64,000 nucleotides of DNA from Plantago major (taxonomy: Eukaryota > Streptophyta > Magnoliopsida > Lamiales > Plantaginaceae), in the NCBI GenBank assembly GCA_026545765.1, contig CM048839.1, forward strand, positions 18,352,566-18,416,565, written 5' to 3'. Shown here piece after piece: positions 48,332-60,145 of the stretch. The position numbers and the translations under genes are program-made. The notes under the pieces were generated by a model that worked only from the letters and a program-made list of their open reading frames with translations, searched no databases and was not told the origin of the DNA. The stretch's first letter is position 1; every line of letters begins with the position of its first letter.

Positions 48332-49288
48332 AGGTTTAACTCCCCAACTACTTAGATTTATTTAACTCTTGGTGCAATGGTGCCCAAGGTAAGGATCTCC
48401 TCGCTAGGTGAGAACCAAAGCGTGAGAACCAGCGACCAGCTACTTCGGTAAGGACCTGCACACTTGAGTGGGGGGGGGGGGGGGGTTAGTGCCCGGTTTG
48501 CTAAGTGTCAAACCGGGATGAGACTTTACTTGAGAGTGACTGAGGATCAACTCTGTATAATGCTCGTGATGTGACTAGCGAGATGACTTGTTCGAAGTGA
48601 CTTACTTGAAGTGCCTTGCTTATTGGGATATGTGCCTTATTTATAGGCTATCATCAAAATGGAAGGCTTTGCTAGGATTGCGCCATGTGTACGGCTAGGA
48701 TTGAGCCACCAATGCTAAGATGAGGCCCATAGCCCAATAATGAAGCTTTAGCCCATGCCATCATGGGCTTTAGGGGTAGTTTGGTCATTATTGGGAGAGT
48801 TCTTGAGGATGTGATAGTCCGCCGAGATCCTGTGTTCGAGAGGTCGGTCCGGATGTCGATCCGGACAAATACCGGTCACACCGAGGAAGTTCTCCTGCCT
48901 GTCCAACTCTTCCGGTTCGGAGCTCTTGGGTTCGGACATCTCACTCTTTGGTGCCCACTTGCTTGGTAGCTTTATGAGACGATCATGCTGGATCCGAGTC
49001 GACATCCGTATCGGAGTCCTTAGGTCGGAGAGGGTACTGACTTAGCACTATGCTCCTTTTCCAGGGAGGCTCGGACTAAGGTGGGTCGGATCTATGGTTC
49101 CGGGTCGGGCCTTGCAGGTCCAAATCCTTTGTCCCTTTCTTTTTAGGGTGGGTCGGACCATGGATGGTCTGCCTAGATCGGACCACCGGATCAGACCTAA
49201 GTGCCTCGGATCCTTTGGATGACTTAGGACGCCTTAGGATTCGTTCCTAGGTCCTTTATGACGGATTGGATATATTTCCGTATCAACA
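48327..49288 (-). repeat. 3' LTR (left copy) of the second Tat element
   Basis: A 962-bp LTR including a run of about 17 G at about 48471-48486. It differs from the right copy mainly in three short clusters: near 48370 (cttggtgcaatgg versus cttcgaaatgg), at the G-run, and around 48815-48880. Confidence 0.95.
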
Positions 49289-49925
49289 TATGTCCCCCTA
49301 GTTTCCAAGTATCTTAGTAGAAGATAGTTGTGGAACTATTGGTTTGGGAAGCTGTTTTGAGGAAAGGAATCCGTTCTTCAGTCCAATCCGTCTCGATCTC
49401 GTTGAAAAAAAGGTGTACTCCGTACTTCGTGTGGCCATTGACTTAGTCTCTCTCCCCCACCCCCCCTTTTTTCTTTTTCTAAAACATCGTCGCCATCCGA
49501 GGGAGTAGGTCCGAATGGCAACGAAGTGAAGAAAAAAGAAAAAAGGGTATTTGTAATGGAGACTAAGTTTAGGCTCCGAACGTCGGTGGTGTACCTTTGA
49601 TGAGCTATGGTGGCGGACCGTAGGTGCGTGTCCCGTCCGAACTAACCTCTGTGGTTGCAGGAGGGTCCGAAGGGTAATCGCTCGAGTATACGAGGTTCCC
49701 TGTGTGGACGCTAGACGTCCGAAAAGATGATACTCCGGAGCTCTCGTGTTGTCTGTCGCCCGAGAGAGGGAGAGTTGTTGTATTCATCTATCCAAGAGGT
49801 AAATTTGTTGTACCCATTCGTCATTTCACTTGGTACAATTGTACTATACCGTTGGATGGTTCTTGATCGACGGTGGAGATTAAATCCGAAAAATCGCGAC
49901 GGTTGGAGTTCCCAATATGGCCCTC

Positions 49926-50356
49926 TATAAATAGAGGGGTTGGCCGGTTCATTTCTCATCGTTTAGAGAGATAATTTTTGCATTCTGAATACATCCGAAG
50001 CAACTACCAGCAATCCGAAGCGAGCAAGGAGCGGTTCGAAGCGCGTGATCCTGTGCAGAGTCAAGTCACTTCTTTCTAATCATCCGAGTCCAAGTAAGTT
50101 TACTCGTCTTGTCTTAAATTATCTCTGTGGTCTTTCCTCTTCAAGTTACTCGGATGTATGCTTATAATGTGTAGTATAGTTGATAACTAATACGTACTTG
50201 ATGTTGACTAACACCGAATAAGTGTAGTACTGACTCCGAACTAACTGCGCCGAGTAAGCTGCTAGTTTTGGCTTTGAATTGGCCACTTTAATATACATAA
50301 ACGACCTCTCGGACTGCCATCTTAAAGCTTACGATATTACTTTCTCCTTTCCCTAG
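49926..50356 (+). promoter_or_regulatory. TATA promoter and 5' UTR intron of the antisense gene
   Basis: TATAAATA at 49926-49933 sits in a small palindromic context (ccctctataaatagaggg). Transcription would start about 30 bases later (about 49955-49965). A leader runs to 50093, where CAA|GTAAGT is a consensus donor. The matching acceptor ctttccctag ends at 50356, and the ATG follows one base later at 50358. The element thus carries its own plus-strand promoter opposite to its pol genes. Confidence 0.72.
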
Positions 50357-50357
50357 G

Positions 50358-53335
50358 ATGTCCGATAGTGATAGCCAAAATCGATCCGAGGCTGAGGGAT
50401 ATGACTCCGAGGCGATATCCTTAACCGATAGCTCCGAGGAGATTGAGATCATGGATGATGACGAAGTGCTGGAGGTGGAGCAAGCGCCCCATCCGAGTCG
50501 GGAAGAGCCCGAGGTAAGTTCCTTACTTCGGTTAGTTGTTCCAGATTCTGGTCCTCCGAGGCATCCGGATTACCTGCGAGTGTTGCATGTGCAGGTTGTT
50601 GTAGCGGCTCAAGAGACAAGCTCGCGAGTTATAGGAACTCGTCGCCTGGTCGAGTGCCAGAATCCGAACTTCCGGTAGAGATCCGAACTTTAATTCGCAC
50701 CCTAGGTTATAACTTTAGGAGTAATCCTAATCGAGTCCCGTTCGTTCGGGATCCGCAGGCGCCAACTATCGAGGAAGTGCATGATACTTCGGAAGCACCT
50801 CCCAATTTGAGCATCTTCGAAGAGGGTGAGGAGGATCGTGTCGCCATTGCGCCTATTCGGACTGTTGTAGAGTTAGCGTCCTCATCCGAGGAAGATGAGG
50901 CAGAAGAAGGTGTGCGGGGCGAAGATTCTGGTTCCGAGGAGGAAGAAGGTGCCGAGCCATCCGCTAATGTGCTCCGTGTGGAAACTTCCGGGCAAGCAGG
51001 GCCGAGTCGGCAGGTGGCTGAGGAAGAGCGTCCGGAGAGGCTGAGGAAGGGTGAGGACGTTTTCCAAGTGAAGTTCCCTCGGTCTAGAGACCAGGTCACT
51101 CACCCCGATCCGGAGGGCGAGTTGAATGAAGATGGTACTCTGCCTACTTGTGCCTCAACCATTCGAGCCGATGAAGTGGATGAGCTCCGTAGAAGATATG
51201 AGATTCCGGAGTGTGTGGAGATTCTCATCCCGGACGAATCTCATGCGTTCTACAATCCGCCTCCGGGCTACATGTCTGTTTATGAGATAAGTCTCCATTG
51301 CGGGTGGCGGCTACCGGTATCGTCCGAGTTTCTGGAGATTTTGAACAGCATGGGTCTGAGTCCGCACCAGATCATCCCCAACTCCCTCGGAAATTTGATG
51401 TGCTTCGGAGTGCTATGTAAATATAAAGGCATCCCGCTCACCTTCGACAATTTCCGTAAATTGTTTAACATTAGTGTAAGTAGTAGGAACACTTGGTTCT
51501 ATACATTCGTATGTCGCCAGGCATACACATTTTTTGTTTATCCCTTGTCCTCATTGGGAATCCAATGGTTCAAGAGGTACATTTTTGTCCGTCCGGCTCT
51601 GAAGCCCGGGCAATCCGAAGCGGAGAGGCCCACGTGGCATTTTGAGAAGAAGATCTTCCGGCAACCGCCAGATTGAAGCCACCGGAACATCCCCTTGTGG
51701 ATGCAAGCGTTCCATCGTAGTCAGGAGCCGGAGAAGTACTTCTTCCGAGGTCTGATATGTCAGCCTCTGCCTTTCTTGGTCGGCTTGTCCGAGCCAAGTT
51801 TTTGTGATAATATGGAGGGTTTGAGTAAGTGATTTCTCTCTACCTCTGGTTGGTTGTCCGAGTCGGTTGTCTGTTTGTCGACTATATGATTACTATTTGT
51901 AGATTCTTGTGTAACTTATCGTGATTCGGATGTGCAGCTTTCTGGTTCGAGTATACGATGTCGACTATGCGGGAGTCAAGCTGCCAAAAAACGCCGCGGA
52001 AGGAGTTAGCGGCGAGAGGTTCTGACCCAGATTATCAAGACGTCCACTGTACTCCCGATGAACGAGCCAAGGAATGTTGCTGTGTTCTGAGTGGAGGAGT
52101 CTCGGAGGGCTGCTGCGGGTGAAGAGGCCCAGACTATCCCTACACCAGACAAGGGTAAGGTGGTCGGAACTAAGGGCTCGAAGAAGCCTCCGAGATCCGT
52201 GTCCCGAGATCCTCCCGCAAGCGGATCGAGCGCTGCTGCTCCAAAAAAGCGCTCCTCCGAAGGTCCGAATCCTCCCGCCAAGAAGGGCAAGGGAAAGGTG
52301 GGCGAGGCTCCCGAGCTGGATTCGGATGCGGAAGTCGCTCGGTTGGTTGCTGCTTCGGAGCTGGAGCAGATTTCGGAGTTAACTGCCGCTCAGCGCAAAG
52401 TGAGTTTAAGTTTTCCGTTGCTGTTACATCTTCTTGTGGTTCGGAGGTATCTAACACTTCCAATGTTTCATTTTTGTTTTCAGCTTGCTGCTGCTGTTGA
52501 AGCATGCTCCTTGGTGGCTGCTCGGAGGGCTACCCTGGAGGAAGACTTAGCCAAGGCTGAGGCTGCCCGGGCGATTGAAGGCCCCGGTTACAAAGACTTC
52601 GAGCGCTCAAGAAGGCCATAGTCGCTAAACAAGAGGCAGTCGGAGACGGCCAAGATAAAAGTGCCATTCGATCTTTGGAGGCTGATTTGAAAGTGCACCA
52701 AGATAGTTTGACGATTTCGTGGCGTCTCTCGGACTTTCAAGGATAAGATGTCAAGGAGCTGGGAGTCCGGACAAGGGCCCAAGATTTCCTTGATTCGGAC
52801 TCCTACAAGTTTTGCTCGAGTCAAAGTATGATGAGGCCAAAGATGGGTTTGATGTATTGTGGAGCAAGGCTTGGAGGAAGGGTTGATACCGGATGATTGT
52901 AACTTGGAGCCGAGGGGTATCCGCTTTAAAATGGAGATGGCTCGGACTTTGCTCGGAGGGTGTCTTGGATCTGATTTGCTTAAGTGTGAATTTGTGGAGT
53001 CGGTCATGATTTAGCCTGAGGGCAAGAAGTACAACCATGGTGGTCCGTATCTCCCATCCTTCGTCCCTCGGGTGCTCATGTCCAGTGTTTTCGTTCCTTT
53101 GGAAGACCACTTGGAGCACAACCGAGACTGGCTGACTTTGCCCGGGCCTGTCCAAGGCTTTGATCGCGACCTTGACCTGATGGAGGAGTGTCCGGCCTTC
53201 CTGAAAGAGGTTGAGGCTCGGAGAGAGCGGAGGTTAGCCCAAGCAGCTCAACAACAAGGTCAAGCGCCTCCGGAGAAGGATACGGGCGGCCCCTCTCGGT
53301 CTCAACCAAGTTCGTCCGAGCGGCGAAGGCAGTGA
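50358..53335 (+). pseudogene. Antisense gene (aORF) of the second Tat element, PF04195-like
   Basis: Starts MSDSDSQNRSEAEGYDSEAI in an acidic region; 50513|50514 (GAG|GTAAGT) looks like a donor. The main frame (about 50594-51676) holds a Glu-rich stretch, then RADEVDELRRRYEIPECVEI, GYMSVYEISLHCGWRLPVSS, EFLEILNSMGLSPHQIIPNS and RNTWFYTFVCRQAYTFF, matching the PF04195-type block of the first element's antisense gene. Downstream: WMQAFHRSQEPEKYFFRGL, a Lys/Pro/Ser-rich basic part with AAAPKKRSSEGPNPPAKKGK (52091-52400), an intron-like gap, an Ala/Glu-rich coiled coil (ARRATLEEDLAKAEAARAIE) and a C-terminus near 53335. At least three frameshifts (about 50650, 51675, 52615) leave it unclear whether the copy is expressed. 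The function is unknown. Confidence 0.75.
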
Positions 53336-54379
53336 AGACGGGGTATGCCCCGGGTTTTTTGTAATAGGGTGCCTCCGGGCCAAAAAGCAGTGTTGTCGAT
53401 TTTGCCCATCATCTTTTGTTGTACAAACATACTTATCTTCGATGAATGTTATTGGTACGGGCCCCTTGATGGCTCGGAACTATTTTTTGTTGCTGATATA
53501 CTATTGTTGATGTTTACATCCTTGCGCGTTTAACTTCGTACTTGCGTAGAAATTCGTCAATTCTCGTAGACTCGGATAGTGGGTTCGGCCCCTTGAGATC
53601 CGTACCGCCAGGACCTTAATTTGCCTGATGCAAATTCTCCTTTGCGGGTCTTGGGGGACGATCAACCGTTGTGGCCATCCGAATCGGAAGCTATAATAGA
53701 AATAAACCGGGTCACGAATTGGTTCGGAGCCACGTCTTAGAGTGGCCAGTCTTGCGAGAAAAAGAATCGCCTCGTATCGTGATAAGTTAAGACGATTCGG
53801 ACGTTGTCTTGGTGTGTCTTCCCTAGTCATGCAGACTTGTGGGATATCGAAAAGATGATCAGCATTAAGTACAGGGTGACTCTATACGAATCACAGTTGC
53901 TTCGGATGTTGTTATGTTAGCCCCGAGCTTGATACGTCCGAGTGAGTAGCTTAGTTGATATGCTCGACCGTGTGGACGGATTGCTGGGTTGGGCCAATGG
54001 GAGCCGAAGAGCCAGGCCCATGTGCAGCCCAAGCCCATTTCCGGTGAATATGGGGCACGTGTCCGCTTTTAATTGGTCTTCTCTTTCTATATATACTCCT
54101 GCTTTGTACGGCTTTTCATTAAGACATCTCGCCCTTTTATAGTAATCAAAGGTCCGGAGCTCGAGTCCGAGTGGCTGGTGAGCATGTTTATGCCATCACT
54201 CTCGCCCGCGATCTTGTCCCAAGGGTTTCTCCGATGATTCGGAGGTCTACCCGAGCTGGTTCTTCGGTGAGAGTCGTGGAAATTAGTTTGCTCGGAAAGC
54301 CAGCTTCGGATCTTCGAGGATACGGTCCGTACCGAGTGAGGCCTGAAATTTTTGCTCATCAATTCCTCTGATCGTCAGG
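53336..54379. other. Non-coding 3' spacer of the second Tat element (first part)
   Basis: The likely 3' UTR of the antisense gene (plus strand) and spacer. No domain is recognised in any frame. Confidence 0.5.
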
Positions 54380-55113
54380 CTAATCTTCTTTCTCCGGGGC
54401 TGTGGTCTATATTCATGACTTTTAGCCCCGGAGAGGTAGATTAGCTGGATGGTTCGGGGATCTTCACATGGTTTTGAATCTCAATGCGCCCGAGGCATTC
54501 CACGCTGGTTATGTGCCCGGGGGGCGACAAGTCGGCAGAATTGGTTTGATAGAATCCCTTCCAGTATTTCGTGGTTCGGTCGTAAAGAACCGCCCGAAAT
54601 GTTGGAAGGCTTTCTATCAAACCTGTTGTGTCTAGTTGTTCGTTTCTCGGATGGAGGGAGGCGTATTCCTTTGAGTAGGTCTCTTAGGTTGACCTTGAGG
54701 ATGTGTATCCGAGCAGGTTGGTTTTGTTGGTGACTGTATTTCCAGGATTGAAGGCTCGAGGGAGCTATTTGCAATTCTGGAAAGGGGTCCCCAACAGTGC
54801 TGAGCTTGTTTGGAGTCGGATCATTGGGGACCTCCGGAAGTAACCTTTTTGGTGATTCGTTTGTCTTGCACCTAAGGTCTTTCGTCCGAGCAGCTTGGTT
54901 TTGTTGGTAGCTGTGTTCCAGAATTGAAGGCTCGAGGGAGCGACTTACAATTCTGGAACGGAGTCCCTGACAATGCCGGTCTTGTTGGAACTCGGACCAA
55001 CGGGAGCCTCCGGAGTGACTTGTGTTGATCCGACAATCCGGGTTGGTCGCTTTCCAAATACTCTGAATCTGGGGTGTATTCATAGTATTCGGTATGAGGC
55101 GATCCGGATTGTC
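54380..55113. ncRNA. Series of five hairpins between convergent pol and antisense genes
   Basis: (1) CTAATCT and TCTCCGGGGCT (54380-54401) pair with AGCCCCGGAGA and AGATTAG (54424-54444). (2) GGTTTGATAGAA, CCTTCCA, ATTTCG and GTTC (54543-54577) pair with GAAC(C), CGAAAT, TGGAAGG and TTCTATCAAACC (54587-54623). (3) TTTCCAGGATTG (54739) pairs with CAATTCTGGAAA (54772). (4) GTTCCAGAATTG (54915) pairs with CAATTCTGGAAC (54948), a perfect 12-bp stem. (5) GACAATCCGG (55032) pairs with CCGGATTGTC (55104), with AATACT/AGTATT and GAAT/ATTC nested inside. Hairpins 3 and 4 are duplicates about 176 bp apart. The sequence shows the pairing; an RNA role is inference. Confidence 0.62.
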
Positions 55114-55853
55114 AGTGTGCTTCTTGCTTGCTTTGGAGCTTTCTTTTGTTTAGAAGCGATGAAATATCCTTCTGGAAGCAATGAATGGCGAAGTTACATC
55201 GTTCGGCTGCTGTTAGACTTTGGATCGTCCGAAGGGGCTTCAAAACCTTTGTCAGTAATCAATCACATATCGGATGATAGAGTTCCTTCTTCCTTCGGAG
55301 CGCCTACATATGTAGCTAACAGTGTTCGGACGGCGTTTGGTTCGGTAGATCAGGGTTAATTAGGAAGCTTCGATGTAAAAGTAGAAAGGAGATAGAGTAG
55401 GAGCTTGTTTTTGTAAGCCTGATTAGGGCTCTTCGGACTCTGACTTTGTGAATCTGTACTCCTGTTTCCATAAAAGCATATTTGCCTTTTTGAAGGTCGG
55501 ACACTGTTTGATTGTGTCAGTCCGATCCGGATCAATGTATGATCTAGATTCGGATCGAGTAGTTAAATATCTTCGAGGACATGATTATCAACAATGTTTA
55601 TGAAATCGCAGTTGTATTGATTTGACGGAAATCGACTTACAACTTGAGGGCTTCAAGGCCTTTTTTCAAAAAAACAGACACAAAAAACAGGTCGACAGGA
55701 TAGAGAAAGGTGACAGTCGTTGCCATACTTCTCTCAAGTGTAAAACTTTTGGAGATTCTTGGCATTCCAAGTTCTCTTCAAGGCCCGCCCTTGTTCATCT
55801 TCTAGCTCAAAGCTTCCATTAACTCTTGCCCCAGTAACCTTGTACGGTCCTTC
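55114..55853. other. Spacer downstream of integrase
   Basis: About 740 bases without recognisable coding. Short open frames exist but none has a known motif. Confidence 0.5.
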
Positions 55854-56676
55854 TCACTTGGGTTTCAGTTTCCCCACATGACTTAGTATATCAGCTCTTC
55901 TAAGGACTAAGTCTCCAACTTGTATGTCCTTGGGAAAGACACGTTTATTATAGGCTCGAGCAGTCATGGCTTGGTACCGAAGGATGTTGGCCAATGCCTT
56001 ATCGCGCTTGTCTTCAAGGAGCTCAAGGTCGTAGATCCTTGCGAGCTCATTATCAACTGGGTTGTATTGCTGGATTCTCTGGGTTGCCACCACCGTCTCC
56101 GAAGGATGACCGCCGGATCCATAGACCAAGGAGAAAGGTGTTTCTTGTGGCGATCGTTGCCGCTCGATGCGCCCAAAGGACCGCGTCAAGATCATCCGCC
56201 CAACTGTCTTGGGTAGTTCTCAACCTTTTCTCCAAAATTTTGACTATGGTCTTGTTGGTGGCTTCCACCTGACCATTGGCTTGGGGGTGGCTAACGGAAG
56301 TAAAGCGTTGTTCTATTTTGAAGGACTGAAGCCACTCCTTCAGCCTTGACCCAGAAAATTGTGCTCCATTGTCTGAAACTAACACTCGTGGGAGTCCAAA
56401 TCGGCAGATGATGTTCTTCCAGATGAATGTCCGAACTCTGCTTTCGGTGATGGTTGACACTGCTTCAGCTTCAACCCACTTAGTGAAGTACTCCACTGCC
56501 ACTATCAAGAACTTCTTTTGATGTGTTCCTCGCGGAAAGAGACCAACTATGTCTATGCCCCATTGATCAAATGGGCAAGCTATGATTGACGGAATCATAG
56601 GGTTGGTCGGGCGATGTGGTATGTTGGCATAGTATTGGCAGTCTTCACAAGCGCGGGCGATGTTGGCAGCATCCAT
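55854..56676 (-). CDS. Integrase of the second Tat element
   Basis: 56676-56053 (207 codons) contains part of the zinc-binding region (ARACEDCQYYANIPHRP) and the catalytic core: DQWGIDIVGLFPRGTHQKKF (first Asp), FGLPRVLVSDNGAQFSGSRL (second Asp), SHPQANGQVEATNKTIVKIL (Glu). A shift near 56110 leads into the frame 56195-55854 with PFSLVYGSGGHPSETVVAT, LEDKRDKALANILRYQAM and the C-terminal FPKDIQVGDLVLRRADI, followed by EGPYKVTG-like sequence, the GPY/F module. All three catalytic residues are present; one frameshift separates core from C-terminus. Confidence 0.9.
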
Positions 56677-56677
56677 G

Positions 56678-57549
56678 TCAATAGTATCCTTGCCTTATGA
56701 TCCTTTGCGCCAAAGTTCTTCCTCCGGAATGACTTCCACAACTTCCGGCGTGGATCTCTTCCATCGCCGTTTTCGCCTCTTGAGGATCTAGGCACCTCAT
56801 GTGAGTCCCGCTGTAGGATCTTTTGTAGAGATCTTCTCCCAGAATAAAGTATCTGTTTGCTCGACATTGAATCTTCCTGGCCTCTCTAGGATCCACAGGT
56901 AAAGTACCATCCTTGAGGTAACGGAATATATCGGTCATCCAATTTCTTTCTGTGCTCAAGAGAAACATCTTTCCGTTGGGGTTTGCCAGGGAGGATTCTG
57001 CGCGGGTCATTAGGATGACACTTCTTGTGTCCAAAGCTCCTAAGGCTGAGGCGTACTTGGAGAGGGCATCGGCTTTTTCATTCCACTCTCTGTGAAATTG
57101 GTCAAGAGTAAATTCTTCAAAGTGCTCAACCTCTTTCTTGAGGAGCTCCAAGTATTTGATCATATTAGGTCCTTTGGCGGTAAAGGACCCGGAGAACTGG
57201 ATTATCAGCCGAGAGTCCGTAGGCTTTGATCCTTTTACAAGGGCTCGCCATTCTTAGGCGGTGATAAGTGCTTCATACTCGGCCTCGTTGTTCGTCACTT
57301 TGAAGTTGAGAGTGATGGCGTACTCTAGCTTGGCTCCTTCAGACTTTCAAGAAAATTCCTATTCCTCCCACGTCCGGTTGATGATCCATCCACTTGTAAT
57401 GTCCAACATTCTCTGTTTCCTCCCTTTCCTTCCGTAGTGGGAGTGAGTGCTTTCTCGGCCTCCTGCTTCTTGTCGGAAGATGCAGTTGTCGAGGTATTGA
57501 GTTCTTCGTCCAAAAGAAACATGTGCCTCACCTTTAGTGAATCATCCAT
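56678..57549 (-). CDS. Second RNase H and integrase HHCC of the second Tat element
   Basis: 57549-57325 carries WTLQVDGSSTGRGRN with the first Asp of an archaeal-type RNase H. Between the frames NNEAEYEAL (Glu block) is visible near 57290. 57163-56678 (161 codons) continues with FTLDQFHREWNEKADALSKY, a linker, and the integrase N-terminus (EEIHAGSCGSHSGGRTLAQR). As in the first element, this extra RNase H defines the Tat lineage. It is broken by a TAG near 57259 and frameshifts. Confidence 0.87.
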
Positions 57550-57689
57550 AGGTTGGTAGTATTCACCATACTGTCAATGCTACCTCTCCGTGTCTCCTCC
57601 GCTTCTTTCTCCACTTGATTCCTTGATTAGGCAATCACCGACTAGCCTTTTCCGGAATTTTCGTTCTCTCTTCTCGCCTTCTGGATAGT

Positions 57690-58311
57690 CTACCAGAAGT
57701 CGGCGAACTTGTGCTTTCTTGGCGATGGGGCTTGATACCCAATATCATATTCACTTAGCTCAATAGCCCATTTGGAGAGGCATCCTGACTGATCCGGTTT
57801 TTCCAAGACATGTTTGAGTGGCTCATTGGTAAGGACTATAATCCGATGCGACTTGAAGTAAGGCTTTAGTCGTCGTGCAGTGTAAACCAGTGCGAATGCG
57901 AGCTTCTCAATTTTGACATATCTGGCCTCGGAGCCTACAAGAGCTTTGGTCAAATAGTAAATTGGTAAATGCTCGTTGTCTTGTAGCCGCATCAAAGATG
58001 TAACTTATTGCTTCATCGGTGGCCAATAGAGGTAAAGAGTTTCATCCTCCATGGGTTTAGAGCGGAATAAGAGGAGATACTTTTCAAGTTTTCCAGGCCT
58101 CTTCGCACTCCTTTGTCCACTCGAACTTATTTCCTTTTCGTAAGGTCTTGAAGAAGGGAAGGTTCTTCTCGGCGGACCTTGAGATAAAACGGCTCAGCGC
58201 CATCACCTTTCTTAGAAGCTTCTGAACTTCATTGATGGTCTTGGGCTGTGGCAGATCTATGATTGCCTTTATCTTCTCTGGGTTAGCACTGATGCCTCTT
58301 TCTGTGACCAT
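57690..58311 (-). CDS. RT connection and RNase H of the second Tat element
   Basis: 58311-58084 begins [20 protein letters not shown] and continues [20 protein letters not shown], the gypsy RT thumb/connection. 57995-57690 has [40 protein letters not shown] and [20 protein letters not shown], the RT-linked RNase H. A frame break lies near 58030-58080. Confidence 0.87.
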
Positions 58312-58360
58312 GTAGCCAAGGAATTTTCCTCCTTTTACCCCGAAAGTGCACTTTCGTGGT

Positions 58361-60073
58361 TCACTTCATTCCATATTTCCGGAGAATCGAAAAGCAATTG
58401 TTGAGGTGTTCGATGTGCTCCTCTTCAGTCTTGCTTTTCACAAGCATGTCATCCACATAGACTTCCATGGTTTTTCCCAATTCTTCCTTGAACATCTTAT
58501 TTACCAAAGTTGGTAAGTAGCTCCTGCGTTCGAGGCCAAAAGGCATGACCTTGAAGCAATAGACTCCTCCGCAAAGAATGCCGCTTTCTTGATGTCTTCG
58601 AGCCATCCTAATTTGGTAGAAGCCTTGGTATGCATCCATGAAGCTTAGAAGTGCACATCCTGCAGTGGAATCGACCAGCTGGTCTATGCGTGGCAATGGA
58701 TAGGGAACTTTTGGACAAAACTTGTTGAGTCTGGTGAAGTCATTGCACATTCTGCACTTTCCCGGAGCTTTTTCGACGAGGACCACGTTGCAGACCCAAT
58801 CAGAGTATCTGACTTCTTCGATATGACCTGCTTTCATCAATTTGTCAACCTCCCCTGCTATGATAGCATCCTCAACTGGTCCAAAGTCTTTCCTCTTTTG
58901 GCGGATGTGCTTGACCGTAGGATCCATGTTCAGACGGTGAACTGTGATCCTTGGGTCTATCCCCTTGAGATCATCTGTGCTCCAAGCAAAGATGTCGCGA
59001 TTGTCCCGAAGGCAGGCGATGAGCTTCCGCTCTACTTCCGCACTTATCTCTGTTCCAATCCGAGTTGTTCTTTCCGGACTTCCTTCGACCAGTTGGACCT
59101 CTTTCAAGGCTTCATGGGATTCTATCCTAGCTGTCTTGGGGAACTTTTCTCTGAGCGACCTAATACCGATTTCTTCCTTTGGTGGCGTCAAAGTAAAGGA
59201 AGAATGGCTAAGAGGGCCCTTGGTGACCGAAAGGACAGGTTCTGTGGCCCCTCTGGTCGACATGATGTAGCACTCCCAGGCTTCTCTAATGTTGCCCATT
59301 TCTTCCCCTACGCCATTCGGGGTTGGAAACTTTACCCTGTTGTGTAGGGGTGAAGCAATTGCTCTGAATTGGTTAAGTCCCGGGCGGCCCAAGATCGCGT
59401 TATAGTCGAAGGTGCTATCTACTACCACAAAGAGGATAGTCTGGGTCACTCTTGTCGGAAAAGTGCCCATGGAGACTTGCAGTGGTATACTTCCAATGGG
59501 ACGTACTATAGACCCTCCAAAACCTACTAATGAGGTATATACTCGTCCATATTGTATTTGCCCCAGATGCATTTGCTCAACAGTCCTTTTTGATAGGACA
59601 TTGGAGGAGCTTCCTGTGTCGATTAGTACCTTGTTGACCTTGTAAGTGGCAATCACTAGAGAAACAACCAAAAGGACATCGGGGTCCTTGAGATCTCCTC
59701 CGCCAGACGTTGGTGGGGGGATCTCGCTATCGTCAAAGGTGATTGTATTTGTGCCTTTTAAGGCTGGTGGGCCGTAAGCCCTGTCGTTGTTTCTTAAGTG
59801 TTGCGCGGTCCTTTCCCTTGCACTTCTGCTATCTCCCCCTGTTGGTCCTCCTGCAATGGCGTTGATGACTCCACTGTAAGGAAGGTTCTCCATTCCTGTC
59901 TCTTCGTGGTACCCTTGATATCTTTGGGCCTGCCGAGGTGGCATTTCCGCTGGAGGTGGTGGTAAAGATCCTGTCGGAGGTTCAGAACCACGCTCCTCTC
60001 TTCTTTGCTCATTCCTTCTATGCCTGGAGGGTTCTTCCTCGCCTGTTGGTTCTTTCAACTTCCCGCTTATCAC
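58361..60073 (-). CDS. Protease and reverse transcriptase of the second Tat element
   Basis: A 570-codon frame. The start ([19 protein letters not shown]) is the end of gag; just upstream, in the same frame but before any usable start, lies a zinc-knuckle-like KGHPTEDCIQLKTEIERL. Protease: [13 protein letters not shown] with catalytic Asp at about residue 152, and [22 protein letters not shown] from about residue 385: [77 protein letters not shown] and [20 protein letters not shown], with YVDD at about 539-542. The usual KNAGATYQ after PFGL reads ERRSYLPT, apparently two small compensating indels. It ends by a frame break before the connection domain. Confidence 0.92.
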   Translation of the reverse strand: MISGKLKEPTGEEEPSRHRRNEQRREERGSEPPTGSLPPPPAEMPPRQAQRYQGYHEETGMENLPYSGVINAIAGGPTGGDSRSARERTAQHLRNNDRAYGPPALKGTNTITFDDSEIPPPTSGGGDLKDPDVLLVVSLVIATYKVNKVLIDTGSSSNVLSKRTVEQMHLGQIQYGRVYTSLVGFGGSIVRPIGSIPLQVSMGTFPTRVTQTILFVVVDSTFDYNAILGRPGLNQFRAIASPLHNRVKFPTPNGVGEEMGNIREAWECYIMSTRGATEPVLSVTKGPLSHSSFTLTPPKEEIGIRSLREKFPKTARIESHEALKEVQLVEGSPERTTRIGTEISAEVERKLIACLRDNRDIFAWSTDDLKGIDPRITVHRLNMDPTVKHIRQKRKDFGPVEDAIIAGEVDKLMKAGHIEEVRYSDWVCNVVLVEKAPGKCRMCNDFTRLNKFCPKVPYPLPRIDQLVDSTAGCALLSFMDAYQGFYQIRMARRHQESGILCGGVYCFKVMPFGLERRSYLPTLVNKMFKEELGKTMEVYVDDMLVKSKTEEEHIEHLNNCFSILRKYGMK

Positions 60074-60145
60074 TAGTCTTTCAATTTCTGTCTTTAATTG
60101 GATGCAATCCTCAGTCGGATGACCTTTACCTTGTGGAACCTCTGA

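Noticed and set aside
58823-59347. 174-codon plus-strand ORF
   Set aside because: Shadow of the protease/RT frame on the opposite strand; no independent motif.
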